IMG/VR virus record: IMGVR_UViG_3300048597_000673
Coordinates: 1-39,793 of that record
Direction: 5' to 3' (one strand)
Length of the DNA: 39,793 nucleotides
Source: a virus
In this document: positions 7,002-14,742 of the stretch, piece after piece
Layout of the letters: each line of letters opens with the position of its first letter
Numbering within the stretch: position 1 is the first letter of the stretch
The notes under the pieces: generated by a model
The model's input: the letters and a program-made list of their open reading frames with translations, nothing else
Told to the model about the DNA's origin: nothing
Database searches by the model: none
Made by a program: the position numbers and the translations under genes

Positions 7002-9020
7002 ATGCATCCTGATGCCGTCGCCTTGATCGGTGACACGCTGTCCCGTCTGCTCCGCCCGCCGGAGCCACTGCCGCTGTCCCGCTGGCTCGAGCGCAACCTC
7101 GTGCTTGTGGATGGCCCGCAGGCCGGCGAGCTGTGGAGCGCCGAGGGCGCCCCGTACCTTACGGAAATCGCCGACTGCCTCGGTGAGGACCATCCGTGCA
7201 ACCTGGTGACGATCAGGAAAAGCCAGCAGACTGGCGCCTCGATCCTTGCTCTGGGCTGGGCGCTTTATGTCGCCGAGCGAGAGCCGGCCAACATGCTCTA
7301 TGCCGTGCCCGGCATCGATGCCCTTCGGGACATTAACTCGGGCAAGCTGCAGCCGCTGATCGACGCATGGCAGAAGCTCACGGGCCGGCAGGTCATTGCC
7401 CCGGTCCTGTCGCGCTCCGGCGCCGGCTCGACCACCTATGAAAAGGCCTTCCCTGGCGGGCGGCTCTGGCTCGCCAACGCCAACACGGTCATGGACCTGT
7501 CATCCAAGACGGTGAAGAAGGGCGTCAAGGATGAAGTTTCGAAGTGGCAGGACATCCCCGGTTTCGGTGATCCCGAGACCCTGTTCTTCGGCCGCTTCAC
7601 AGCGTTTCGCCGCACAAAGTCCTACAAGATCCTCGAGGTCTCCACGCCCGAGATCGACACTGGCGACGAGATGGGCGAGGCCGAGGGCCATTGCCGCATC
7701 GATCGCAGCTTTCGCCGGTCGGACCAGCGTTTCTGGAATATCGCCTGCCCGGAGTGCGGCACCGCGTTCCACCATGCCGATGCCGGTTTGCAGGTCGACC
7801 GGGCCCATCCGCACCGCTCGGTCTATGCTTGCCACGGCTGCGGCCATTTGATCAGCGAGGCGGAGCGCGTGCTTGCCGTCCGAGCCGGCAAGTGGGTGCC
7901 AACGATTGAGGGGCCTGACAGGCACCCGGGCTTTCACCTCGACGCCTTCATCTCGCTGATGATGAGCTACGAGGCCATCGCCGAGGACAGAATCAAGTCC
8001 GAGAAGTCCGAGAAGGCCCGAAAGGACTACCACAATCTGGTGCTGGGCCTGCCTTACCGCTATCGCGGCGACGCGCCAGACCATGTCAGGTTGATGGAGC
8101 GGCGCGAGGAGGGGCTGGCGCGCGGGCATGTTCCGCCGCGCGGCCTCATTCTGGTGGCCACGGCAGACGTACAGATGCGCGGCATCTGGCTCAAGATTAC
8201 GGCTTTCGCACCCAACCGCGAGAGCTGGGTTGTCGATGCGCTCTATCTCGAGGGCGAGACTGATTCGCCGGATGCTCCGGTCTTCGAGCAGCTGCGCAAG
8301 CAGACGCTGGACCGCCGTTTTCCCGATGCCTTCGGTGGCACGCGCACCATTGATGCGCTGGGCGTCGACGCCGGCTATCGCAGCCACATCGTCTATGCCT
8401 GGGTGCGACAGAACCAGCGGCTGCATCCGGACACGGGCCGCAACATGGTGTTGGCGCTCAAGGGCCTTGATGGCTGGGGCCGCCCCGCTCTGGGCCTGCC
8501 GGGCCTCGTCGACATTCATCTTGATGGCACCCGCGTCAAGCAGGGATGCCAGCTCTGGCCGGTCGGCACATGGCCGCTCAAGGGCCAGTTTTATTCTGAT
8601 CTGCGCAAGCAGGGCCTGCGATCTGGTGCCGGTTCTGACCCGGATGGCTACATCCACCATCCGATCTGGCTGGATGAGAACTACTTTCGGCAGATCACCG
8701 CCGAACACCTCGAAGACATCGTGGTGCGCGGTCGAAAAACAGGGCAGCGCTGGGCCAAGGGTGGTGACAACCACTTTCTCGACTGCGCCGTCTATGCGCT
8801 TGCCCTGGCAGATCACCTCGGCCTGTCGAACATGACGGCCGATGAGTGGGCCATGCTGGCCAAGCGCCGCGGCCAGCCGAGCATGGTCGAGGACCTTTTC
8901 ACCGCCGCTTCCCAGCCCGCACCGGGCGCGGATGAGGCCCCGCCGCCGGAGCCCGCCCCGGCGCCGTCAAGCACCGCAGCCGGCTGGTTGCCCAATCGAC
9001 AGGGATGGTTGAAACGATGA
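7002..9020 (+). CDS. terL: Terminase large subunit, lambda GpA family
   Basis: ATP-driven DNA translocase and nuclease that cuts and packages phage DNA into proheads. The 672-aa length and motif set fit the GpA family. The N-terminal ATPase has KSQQTGAS at residues 73-80, the family's variant Walker A. A CxxC pair of zinc-ribbon type is present (ACPECG and YACHGCG, about residues 248-280). The C-terminal nuclease supplies acidic residues in TADVQ (D389), GVDAGYRS (D456) and GGDNHFLDCA (D589, D594). The last 50 residues are Pro/Ala-rich and probably contact the portal. GpA-type enzymes usually make cohesive ends, which suggests a cos phage (inference). The gene starts the head operon and slightly overlaps the gpW-like gene. 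Confidence 0.97.
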   Translation: MHPDAVALIGDTLSRLLRPPEPLPLSRWLERNLVLVDGPQAGELWSAEGAPYLTEIADCLGEDHPCNLVTIRKSQQTGASILALGWALYVAEREPANMLYAVPGIDALRDINSGKLQPLIDAWQKLTGRQVIAPVLSRSGAGSTTYEKAFPGGRLWLANANTVMDLSSKTVKKGVKDEVSKWQDIPGFGDPETLFFGRFTAFRRTKSYKILEVSTPEIDTGDEMGEAEGHCRIDRSFRRSDQRFWNIACPECGTAFHHADAGLQVDRAHPHRSVYACHGCGHLISEAERVLAVRAGKWVPTIEGPDRHPGFHLDAFISLMMSYEAIAEDRIKSEKSEKARKDYHNLVLGLPYRYRGDAPDHVRLMERREEGLARGHVPPRGLILVATADVQMRGIWLKITAFAPNRESWVVDALYLEGETDSPDAPVFEQLRKQTLDRRFPDAFGGTRTIDALGVDAGYRSHIVYAWVRQNQRLHPDTGRNMVLALKGLDGWGRPALGLPGLVDIHLDGTRVKQGCQLWPVGTWPLKGQFYSDLRKQGLRSGAGSDPDGYIHHPIWLDENYFRQITAEHLEDIVVRGRKTGQRWAKGGDNHFLDCAVYALALADHLGLSNMTADEWAMLAKRRGQPSMVEDLFTAASQPAPGADEAPPPEPAPAPSSTAAGWLPNRQGWLKR

Positions 9021-9244
9021 TCCGCGACGCCGCCCGAATCGACGCCGAGATTGCGACGCTCCGCGCCGCCCTTGCGTCCGGCGCAAAGCGTTGCCGCTTC
9101 GCCGATGGCCGCGAGGTCGAGTATCGCGGCCATGCCGAGATCACGGCCGCGCTGAATATGCTCGCCGATGAGCGCGCAGCGCTTGCTGGCACCGCGCCCG
9201 TCAATCGCGTGGCGCATGTCTACAATTCGGGCCTGTCGCGCTGA
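9017..9244 (+). CDS. W: gpW-like head-tail joining protein
   Basis: A 75-aa protein of the lambda gpW type, which plugs the portal after packaging and prepares the head for tail joining. The family pattern is clear: an N-terminal helix (RIDAEIATLRAALASG), a short beta-hairpin (KRCRFADGREVEYRG), then a second helix (EITAALNMLADERAAL) and a polar tail. Position between large terminase and portal is exactly that of lambda W. ATG 9017 is preferred because it overlaps the terminase stop as ATGA and has AGGG about 12 bases upstream; ATG 9005 has that AGGG directly against it and is less likely. The stop overlaps the portal start as TGATG. Confidence 0.85.
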   Translation: MIRDAARIDAEIATLRAALASGAKRCRFADGREVEYRGHAEITAALNMLADERAALAGTAPVNRVAHVYNSGLSR

Positions 9245-10779
9245 TGTCTGCCTCTCCGCCCGTCGCCACCTGGCTCGACCGCGCGATCGGCGTTGTGGCG
9301 CCCCGCGCGATGCTGGCCCGTGTCGAGGCCCGCTTCCGCGCCGCTGCGATGTCGGATGCCCGCGCGGCCTATGACGGCGCCTCGCGCGGCTGGCGTACCG
9401 ACAGCCGTACCATCAGCCGCTCGGATGCGAACGCCGAGATCCGCGTCTCGCTGCCGCGCCTGCGCGATGTGCACCGCGATCTGGTTCGCAACAATCCCTA
9501 CGCCGCCCGCGCCGTCTCGGCCCGGGTGGTGAATACCGTCGGGGCCGGCATTGTGCCCTCGGTCAAGTCGCGATCGGTTCGCTCGCGCGATGCGATCAAG
9601 GCGCTCGTCGAGGCCCATCTCGACAAGACCGCAATCGACTTTCATGGCCGGCTCAACCTTTATGGCCTTGAGGCACTCATTGAGCGCGCCCGCTCCGAAA
9701 GCGGCGAGGCGATCATTCTGCGCCGCCTGCCCACTGCCGCTGATATGGTTGCGCAGGGCCTCAAGGTTCCGCTGCAGATCGAGGTGCTCGAGGGCGATTT
9801 CCTCGATCACACCAAGCATGGGTATGTCGGACAGAACAACGCCTTCGTGTTCATGGGTGTCGAGTTCGATGCCAGCGGCCGACGGGCCGCCTACTGGCTC
9901 TTCGATGAGCACCCCAATGGCCGCGATCTGCGCCGCGGTTCGCTTCTCTCGCGCCGCGTACCGGCGAGCGAGGTCATCCACTACTATCACATGCTGCGCC
10001 CAGGCCAGGTGCGCGGCATCCCGGATGGAACCCCGGCAATCATGCCGATGTGGGATCTCAACGAGCTGCATGATGCCCGCGTGATCCGCGAGAAGATTGC
10101 GGCCTGCTTCGTGGCCTTCTGGACTCGCGGCGATCAACCGGTCAACCTTGCCCAGGGCGCAGCGGCCAATGAGCGGGCGGCTGGCCTTGCCGTTCGCGAG
10201 CTCGCACCCGGTGTGGTGCAGGAGATGCCGACAGGCTCCGAAGTCCAGTTCGGCGCGCCCCCTGCCACAACGGGCCTCGCCGAGTTTGAGCAAACCTCGG
10301 TCCGCCGCATCGCCATGGCCTATGACATCTCCTATGAGGAGGTCAGCTGCGATCTGTCAGATGTGTCCTTCCTTTCTGGCCGCCTTGGCGAGATCCACAT
10401 GGCCCGCCGCGTCGATCAGTGGCAGTGGCATGCGCACATTCCCACCGTCTGCGACGCACTGGCCCGCTGGTTCCTTGATGCCGCGTCGATTGTCGCCCGT
10501 GTGGCGCCTGATCTGACGCTTGGCTGGACCCCGCCGCGCCGTGAAATGCTGTCTCCAAAGGACGAGATCCCGGCCAAGCGCGATGCAATCCGCGCCGGTC
10601 TGACCTCACGCCAGGCCGAGATCCGCAAGCTCGGCGACGATCCCGAGGAGGTCGACCGCGAACAGGCCGAGGATAACGCCCGCGCGGATCTCGCCCGCCT
10701 GCAACACGATTCCGATGGCCGCCGCCCGCGTCAGGGCCCGAGCGAAACCATCGTCACGCCACAAGGGGAGGGCGCCTGA
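9244..10779 (+). CDS. B: Portal protein, lambda gpB family
   Basis: Forms the dodecameric channel at the capsid vertex through which DNA enters and leaves. The 511-aa length and the sequence fit the lambda-family portal: an N-terminal region with RDLVRNNPYAARAVSARVVN and TVGAGIVP, a central stem/wing region including ARSESGEAIILRR and IEVLEGDFLD, then VIHYYHMLRPGQVRGIPDGT, and a C-terminal RAGLTSRQAEIRKLGDDP. The tail (about residues 480-511) is charged and disordered. It starts at TGATG with the gpW-like gene and its stop overlaps the start of a tiny reading frame at 10779. Strong AGGGGAGGG at its 3' end serves that next frame. Confidence 0.95.
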   Translation: MSASPPVATWLDRAIGVVAPRAMLARVEARFRAAAMSDARAAYDGASRGWRTDSRTISRSDANAEIRVSLPRLRDVHRDLVRNNPYAARAVSARVVNTVGAGIVPSVKSRSVRSRDAIKALVEAHLDKTAIDFHGRLNLYGLEALIERARSESGEAIILRRLPTAADMVAQGLKVPLQIEVLEGDFLDHTKHGYVGQNNAFVFMGVEFDASGRRAAYWLFDEHPNGRDLRRGSLLSRRVPASEVIHYYHMLRPGQVRGIPDGTPAIMPMWDLNELHDARVIREKIAACFVAFWTRGDQPVNLAQGAAANERAAGLAVRELAPGVVQEMPTGSEVQFGAPPATTGLAEFEQTSVRRIAMAYDISYEEVSCDLSDVSFLSGRLGEIHMARRVDQWQWHAHIPTVCDALARWFLDAASIVARVAPDLTLGWTPPRREMLSPKDEIPAKRDAIRAGLTSRQAEIRKLGDDPEEVDREQAEDNARADLARLQHDSDGRRPRQGPSETIVTPQGEGA

Positions 10780-10874
10780 TGCTGCGGCAGATCTGGCTTT
10801 CCGCCTTTCCGCCCGACCGGTCGCCAGAAGCCTTCTGGCTGGCCCATGTCATCATCGGAGGCCGCGCGCCATGA
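10779..10874 (+). CDS. Possible 31-residue coupling peptide between portal and protease
   Basis: A 31-codon frame starting MLRQIWLSAFPPDR and ending in ARG-Ala-Pro. It is supported by context rather than homology: AGGGGAGGG stands about seven bases before its ATG, the ATG overlaps the portal stop (TGATG), and its own stop overlaps the protease start as ATGA. This makes an unbroken chain of coupled starts. It may encode a real microprotein or serve only to carry ribosomes to the protease start, which has its own GGAGG at 10857-10861. The peptide is hydrophobic in the middle but too short to classify. Confidence 0.5.
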   Translation: MLRQIWLSAFPPDRSPEAFWLAHVIIGGRAP

Positions 10875-11956
10875 CACTTCTGGTTGGCGGCGAGCTGCTG
10901 CTTTATGGTGATGTTGGTGGCCCGTTCGGCTGGGGCGATGGGTTCAGCCCGCGCGATGTCGTGATGGCGCTGGTTGAGCATGGCCCAGGCGACATCACCG
11001 TCAGGCTCAACAGCGCCGGTGGCATCGCCTCCGATGGCAAGGCTATCCACTCCATCCTGCTCGCCCATGCCGGCAAGGTCACAATCATTGTCGACGGCAT
11101 CGCTGCCTCGGCCGCGTCGTTGATCCTGATGGCAGGTGATGAGCGCATCATGCGCGCCGGATCCATGTTGATGATCCACGATCTGCGCGCCAACGCGTTC
11201 AACATGACTGCGGCCGACGCCGAGAAGGCCGCCGCCGTTCTTGACGCCATGTCGGAGCAATATGCCGGCATCTATGCCGCCACCACCGGCCTCAGCGTCG
11301 ACGCTGCGCGTGCCCTAATGAAGGCCGAGACCTGGTTCACGGCCGAGCAGGCTCTGGCGGACAAATTCATCACCGCCATTGATGCCGTCGCCGCACAGAC
11401 GGCTGCCGCCTTCGATTACCGCGTCTATGCCCATGCCCCCGCGAACCTGCCTGTCCGCGCCAACCCCCGCGCCGGTTCGGCGCACACCATCAAGGAGCCT
11501 TCCATGAAAGCCTGGGTCGACCAGTTCTTCGCCGCTGCCGAAAAGACCAGCCTGCCGCTGGCCTCGCTCAATGCCATTGTCGCCAAGTCCGACACGCTCG
11601 AAGTTGCGCAAGCTGCGCTGATCGAAGCGCAGGCTGCCTCCGCTGCCGCAGACCCGGCCGTCACTCAGCCGGTCATCGAACCTGCCGAGCCCGATCTCAA
11701 AGTGCACGCCTGGGCCGGGTCCTTCTTTGCCAGCGCCGAGCGCAGCGGCCTGCCGCTGGCCGATCTCAACGGCATTGTCGCGAAATCCGACAGCCTCGCC
11801 ACCGCGCAAGCTGCACTGATCGATGCCATGGCGGCCCGCGCCGCTGTGAACAAGCCAGCCACCACGGCCACCTCGCCGTTGGCAAATGGCGACAAGACGA
11901 CCGGCTACGACGCCGGCCGCGCCAAGGTCCTCGCCATCAAGGGCAAGGCCGCCTGA
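10871..11956 (+). CDS. C: Capsid maturation protease, ClpP/S49-like, with scaffold-like C-terminal region
   Basis: Head protease of 361 aa. The N-terminal domain (about residues 1-190) has a ClpP-like fold: SAGGIASDGKAI, the nucleophile serine in IAASAAS (S80) and the catalytic histidine in MLMIHD (H103). A linker follows, then a C-terminal region (212-361) with two copies of a helical repeat, 214-259 and 280-325, about 31 of 46 positions identical (for example LPLASLNAIVAKSD versus LPLADLNGIVAKSD). Cleavage of scaffold and capsid precursors during prohead maturation is the known family role. The start at ATG 10871 has GGAGG nine bases upstream. The C-terminal region probably also serves as scaffold, as in lambda C/Nu3, because an internal start lies at residue 212. 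Confidence 0.9.
   Translation: MTLLVGGELLLYGDVGGPFGWGDGFSPRDVVMALVEHGPGDITVRLNSAGGIASDGKAIHSILLAHAGKVTIIVDGIAASAASLILMAGDERIMRAGSMLMIHDLRANAFNMTAADAEKAAAVLDAMSEQYAGIYAATTGLSVDAARALMKAETWFTAEQALADKFITAIDAVAAQTAAAFDYRVYAHAPANLPVRANPRAGSAHTIKEPSMKAWVDQFFAAAEKTSLPLASLNAIVAKSDTLEVAQAALIEAQAASAAADPAVTQPVIEPAEPDLKVHAWAGSFFASAERSGLPLADLNGIVAKSDSLATAQAALIDAMAARAAVNKPATTATSPLANGDKTTGYDAGRAKVLAIKGKAA
11504..11956 (+). CDS. Probable nested scaffold protein (internal start, Nu3-like)
   Basis: In-frame with the protease gene, ATG 11504 is preceded by AAGGAG (11492-11497) with a six-base gap, a near-ideal ribosome-binding site in the middle of a coding region. It would yield a 150-aa protein beginning MKAWVDQFFAAAEK and containing both copies of the helical repeat. 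The product would lack the protease domain, be Ala-rich and largely helical, like known scaffold proteins. In lambda the scaffold Nu3 is made from an internal start of gene C; placement here is the same, between protease and decoration protein. No separate scaffold gene exists in the window, which strengthens the case. Expression is inferred, not shown. Confidence 0.65.
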   Translation: MKAWVDQFFAAAEKTSLPLASLNAIVAKSDTLEVAQAALIEAQAASAAADPAVTQPVIEPAEPDLKVHAWAGSFFASAERSGLPLADLNGIVAKSDSLATAQAALIDAMAARAAVNKPATTATSPLANGDKTTGYDAGRAKVLAIKGKAA

Positions 11957-11960
11957 ACCT

Positions 11961-12031
11961 CCGCCTCAAGAAGGCCGAAGGCCGATAGGCGGATGCCACC
12001 GCTCAAGAAGGCCGAAGGCCGATAGGCGAGC
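11961..12031 (+). repeat. Two-storey hairpin repeat, copies 2 and 3
   Basis: Two tandem copies in the 120-bp gap after the protease stop. They share an identical 27-base segment (11965-11991 and 12002-12028). Copy 2: outer stem CCGCCT (11961-11966) with AGGCGG (11987-11992), inner GGCC/GGCC around GAA. Copy 3: outer GCTC (12001-12004) with GAGC (12028-12031) and the same inner stem. AAGAA lies on the 5' side and GAT on the 3' side. The remaining 45 bases up to the decoration gene hold its AGGAG ribosome site. Confidence 0.75.
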
Positions 12032-12076
12032 AACACCACCACCCCAATCAATCCATTCACCTGACAGGAGTCGGCA

Positions 12077-12436
12077 ATGACCGAGACCGCCACCTATGAT
12101 CCGACCGGCCTGATCGCCGGTGACCACCCTCTCACGCATGCGCCGATCGTGGTGCTGTCGGGCCAGAACATCGCGCGCGGTGCGGTTCTCGGTCGCGTCA
12201 CCGCCTCTGGCAAGTATGTCCTTTCGACGACCGGTGCCTCCGATGGCAGCCAGGTCCCGGCCGCCATTGCGGCTGAAGCCATCAACGCCGCCGCAGGCGA
12301 CGTCACCGGCCCCGCCTACTTTACCGGCGAGTTCAACGGCGCTCAGCTTGTCTATGGCGCCAGCCACACCGCCGTGACCGTCGAGGCGTCGTTCCGCGCC
12401 ACGGGCCGCACGCTCTTCGTCCGCACCCTGCTCTGA
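12077..12436 (+). CDS. D: Head decoration protein, lambda gpD family
   Basis: A 119-aa capsid-stabilising protein that binds as trimers on the expanded head. The sequence follows the lambda gpD pattern: short N-terminal arm, then LIAGDHPLTHAPIVVLSGQN, GAVLGRVTASGKYVL, a helix-rich AIAAEAINAAAGD and the C-terminal strand FRATGRTLFVRTLL. The ATG at 12077 is preceded by ACAGGAG with about nine bases between. Position between protease and major capsid protein is that of lambda D. A strong hairpin in the following 94-bp gap may protect or attenuate the transcript. Confidence 0.93.
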   Translation: MTETATYDPTGLIAGDHPLTHAPIVVLSGQNIARGAVLGRVTASGKYVLSTTGASDGSQVPAAIAAEAINAAAGDVTGPAYFTGEFNGAQLVYGASHTAVTVEASFRATGRTLFVRTLL

Positions 12437-12452
12437 CAGGACTGCAGCCGAA

Positions 12453-12478
12453 CACGGTCCGCCTTCCGGCGGGCCGTG
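12453..12478 (+). other. Strong hairpin between decoration and major capsid genes
   Basis: CACGGTCCGCC (12453-12463) pairs with GGCGGGCCGTG (12468-12478) over 11 bp with one T-G pair and loop TTCC. No T-run follows. It lies in the gap just before the most highly expressed structural gene, so a transcript-stabilising or processing role is plausible. Confidence 0.55.
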
Positions 12479-12530
12479 GCTTCACGCCACCTGAACCGAT
12501 TCCCCTTTCGCCCCGCATTGGAGACAGACC

Positions 12531-13562
12531 ATGCAGCTCTACGACACCCAGACCCTGCTCGGCATGGTCTCGGCCATCGACGCCCCGCGCCGCTTCATCT
12601 TCGACCTGTTTTTCTCGACCGCGCGCGTGACCTTCGACACCGAAGAAATCATGTTCGACAAGCTGAAGACCTCGCGCCGCGTTGCGCCTTACGTCTCGCC
12701 GCTCGTCGCCGGCCGCGCCCGCACCATCCGCGGCGCCGAAGCGCGTTCGTTCAAGCCTGCCTATGTCAAGCCCAAGGCAGCGATCAACCCGAGCGCCGCT
12801 CTCAAGCGTCGCCCCGGCGAGGTCATCGGCGGCGCGCTGTCGCCGGCCGAGCGTTTCGATCGCATTTTGGTGCAGGAGCTCGAGGATCAGGAGAACGAGA
12901 TCCGCCGCCGCGAGGAAATGATGGCGATCGAGCTGCTCAGCACAGGCAAGATCGTGGTCGAAAGCGCAGATTTCCCCAAGATGGAAATCGACTTTGCCCG
13001 CCCTGCCGGCAACACCAAAAGCCTGACCTCCGGCGCCCGTTGGGGCCAGGCCGGCGTCAAGCCCTTTGACAATATCAAGACCTGGGCCGGCGAGGTTCAT
13101 GACGCTTCTGGCGCTCATCCGAACTTGGTCATCATGGGCCCTGGCGCCGCTGCCAAGTTCCTCGCTGACGCTGACCTCGCCAAGACGCTCGACAATCGCC
13201 GGCAGGCGGGTGGCGAGTTCGACCTGTTTGGCGCTGTCACCGGTGCTCCCGGCACCGAGGCCGTGTTCCTTGGTCGCACTGCTCAGTTCGAGTTCTGGCA
13301 GTACCAGCAGAAGTTTGTGAACGACGCCGGCGCGCTTGCCAACATGTTCCCAACCGAGGGCGTGCTGATGGGCTCCACCGGCGTCGAGGGGTATGGCTGC
13401 TATGGCGCCATCCTCGACACTGGCTCGTTGCAGGCCGCCGAGCGTTTCCCCAAAATGTGGGAAGAAAAGGACCCCTCCGTCATGCTCGCCATGACGCAGT
13501 CGGCACCGCTCCCCGTGGCCGGCCGCATTGAGGCTTCGCTGTTCGCCACTGTCCATCAGTGA
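12531..13562 (+). CDS. E: Major capsid protein, lambda gpE family
   Basis: Main shell protein, 343 aa. It matches the phage major capsid protein E family: N-terminal YDTQTLLGMVSAIDAPRRFI, the segment DTEEIMFDKLKTSRRVAPYV, a basic region FKPAYVKPKAAIN, a long helix ILVQELEDQENEIRRREE, and C-terminal EWEKD-like MWEEKDPSVMLAMTQSAPLP followed by a strand ending in FATVHQ. The fold is HK97-type. The ATG at 12531 follows TTGGAGACAGACC, a good ribosome site. The hairpin at 12453 lies in its leader. Translation probably continues into the connector gene just downstream. Confidence 0.96.
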   Translation: MQLYDTQTLLGMVSAIDAPRRFIFDLFFSTARVTFDTEEIMFDKLKTSRRVAPYVSPLVAGRARTIRGAEARSFKPAYVKPKAAINPSAALKRRPGEVIGGALSPAERFDRILVQELEDQENEIRRREEMMAIELLSTGKIVVESADFPKMEIDFARPAGNTKSLTSGARWGQAGVKPFDNIKTWAGEVHDASGAHPNLVIMGPGAAAKFLADADLAKTLDNRRQAGGEFDLFGAVTGAPGTEAVFLGRTAQFEFWQYQQKFVNDAGALANMFPTEGVLMGSTGVEGYGCYGAILDTGSLQAAERFPKMWEEKDPSVMLAMTQSAPLPVAGRIEASLFATVHQ

Positions 13563-13570
13563 GCCCTGAC

Positions 13571-13981
13571 ATGACGGCCTCGGCGTTTGACATGCTGGAG
13601 GGTGCGGCGCTCGCCACGCTCGATCAGGTCTTCGCCGAGGCCGTCACCTTCCATCCCCAGGCCGCGCCGCCCAACGGCCGGCCTGGCCCTGATCCAGCCC
13701 GCGCGGTGCAGACGGTGAGCCTTTCGGTCTCGCGCTTCCGCCCGCCCCGCTCGGCATCTCTCGACATTCCCGGCACCGACAACGCCCCGCTCGCCAGCCG
13801 CTTTGCGGTCGAGGCGCGGGCTTATGTGCCGGTCGGTGTCTTGGCTTATGCTCCGGCACAGGGTGACATTCTTGCCACGATCGACAATGGCGTTTCCCGT
13901 CGCTGGCGCGTTGCTTCGGTCGAACCTGACGGCCCCGCGCGTTCCATCCTTCATCTCTTGCTGATCGGGCAGGGAGCATGA
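13571..13981 (+). CDS. Probable head-tail connector (gpFII-like position)
   Basis: A 136-aa protein rich in beta-strand: FAVEARAYVPVGVLAYAPAQGDILATIDNGVSRRW-type stretches followed by SILHLLLIGQ. I cannot match it confidently to a family. Its place directly after the major capsid gene, its size and beta-rich make-up suit a head-closure or attachment protein of the lambda gpFII type. The start is ATG 13571; an upstream GTG at 13559 in frame overlaps the capsid stop as GTGA and is a real alternative. Its stop overlaps the next start as ATGA. Confidence 0.6.
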   Translation: MTASAFDMLEGAALATLDQVFAEAVTFHPQAAPPNGRPGPDPARAVQTVSLSVSRFRPPRSASLDIPGTDNAPLASRFAVEARAYVPVGVLAYAPAQGDILATIDNGVSRRWRVASVEPDGPARSILHLLLIGQGA

Positions 13982-14742
13982 GCGTCAATCGCCTCCTGCT
14001 GCGCCTGATGGCGATCTCGGCTCTCACCGCCAATGGCTCGCCTTCCGGCGGCATCTGGCCGACAGCCGCCGAGGACCGGGTCCTTGATGGCCGGCTCGAC
14101 TCGATTCGCTCCGTGATCGATGAAGCCGGCGCCCAGCCCGTCATTCTGGTCGAGACCCCGATGGATGAAGGCATGCCCTTCTGGCAGGGCTACAAGGACG
14201 ACCGCAAGCTCGATCTGGTCTTCGAGATTTCATTGCCTGTCCGCGAGGATGATGGCGATGCGGGTTTCGTGATCGGTCATCCCTACAGCGACAGCGAGCG
14301 CAATGCCTCACTCGACCTGATCGAGGCGCAGATCCATGCCGCTCTCTGGTCGAGCGATGCTTTCAAGGCACTGGTCTGCCGGCTCGACGGCGCGGCCAGC
14401 GCGCTGGCCACCGATGACACCGGCAAGGCGATCGCCATCCGCCATTTGCGCTATCAGATCGTGACCTGGAAAGAGCAAGTCGCACCTGGTGATGTGCCCG
14501 AATGGGCCGCGCCTGCGCTCACACTGCTCGAGGCCAACCCTGTCTTGGCAGCCCGTGCAGCCGCCATCCGTGCGCGTTATGTCGCCCCTGCTGCCGCCAA
14601 CGCCGCAATCAGGCTCCTGCTCGATCGTGGCTGGACCCGCAGCACCGCAGAAGACCTTGGCAGCTTTGTCACCGAGGAGGCGCCTGTTCTGACGGGGGTC
14701 GAGATCATAGAAACATCTGGGCCGGTCGAGGGTGGGTCTTAA
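13978..14742 (+). CDS. Uncharacterised structural protein between head and baseplate genes
   Basis: A 254-aa protein that I do not recognise. The N-terminal half has alternating strands and helices (QPVILVETPMDEG, KLDLVFEISLPV, SLDLIEAQIHAAL), like tail-completion proteins. The C-terminal part is helical and Ala-rich (LLEANPVLAARAAAIRARY, NAAIRLLLDRGW). It is coupled by ATGA to the connector gene upstream and by TAATG to the spike gene downstream. Position suggests a tail terminator or neck protein joining the lambda-type head to the P2-type tail, which would be an interface protein of a chimera; this is inference only. Confidence 0.6.
   Translation: MSVNRLLLRLMAISALTANGSPSGGIWPTAAEDRVLDGRLDSIRSVIDEAGAQPVILVETPMDEGMPFWQGYKDDRKLDLVFEISLPVREDDGDAGFVIGHPYSDSERNASLDLIEAQIHAALWSSDAFKALVCRLDGAASALATDDTGKAIAIRHLRYQIVTWKEQVAPGDVPEWAAPALTLLEANPVLAARAAAIRARYVAPAAANAAIRLLLDRGWTRSTAEDLGSFVTEEAPVLTGVEIIETSGPVEGGS

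Noticed and set aside
14502-14741. An upstream extension of the spike protein
   Set aside because: The added residues overlap the previous gene in another frame and lack spike character; ATG 14742 has GAGGGTGGG and a coupled stop.
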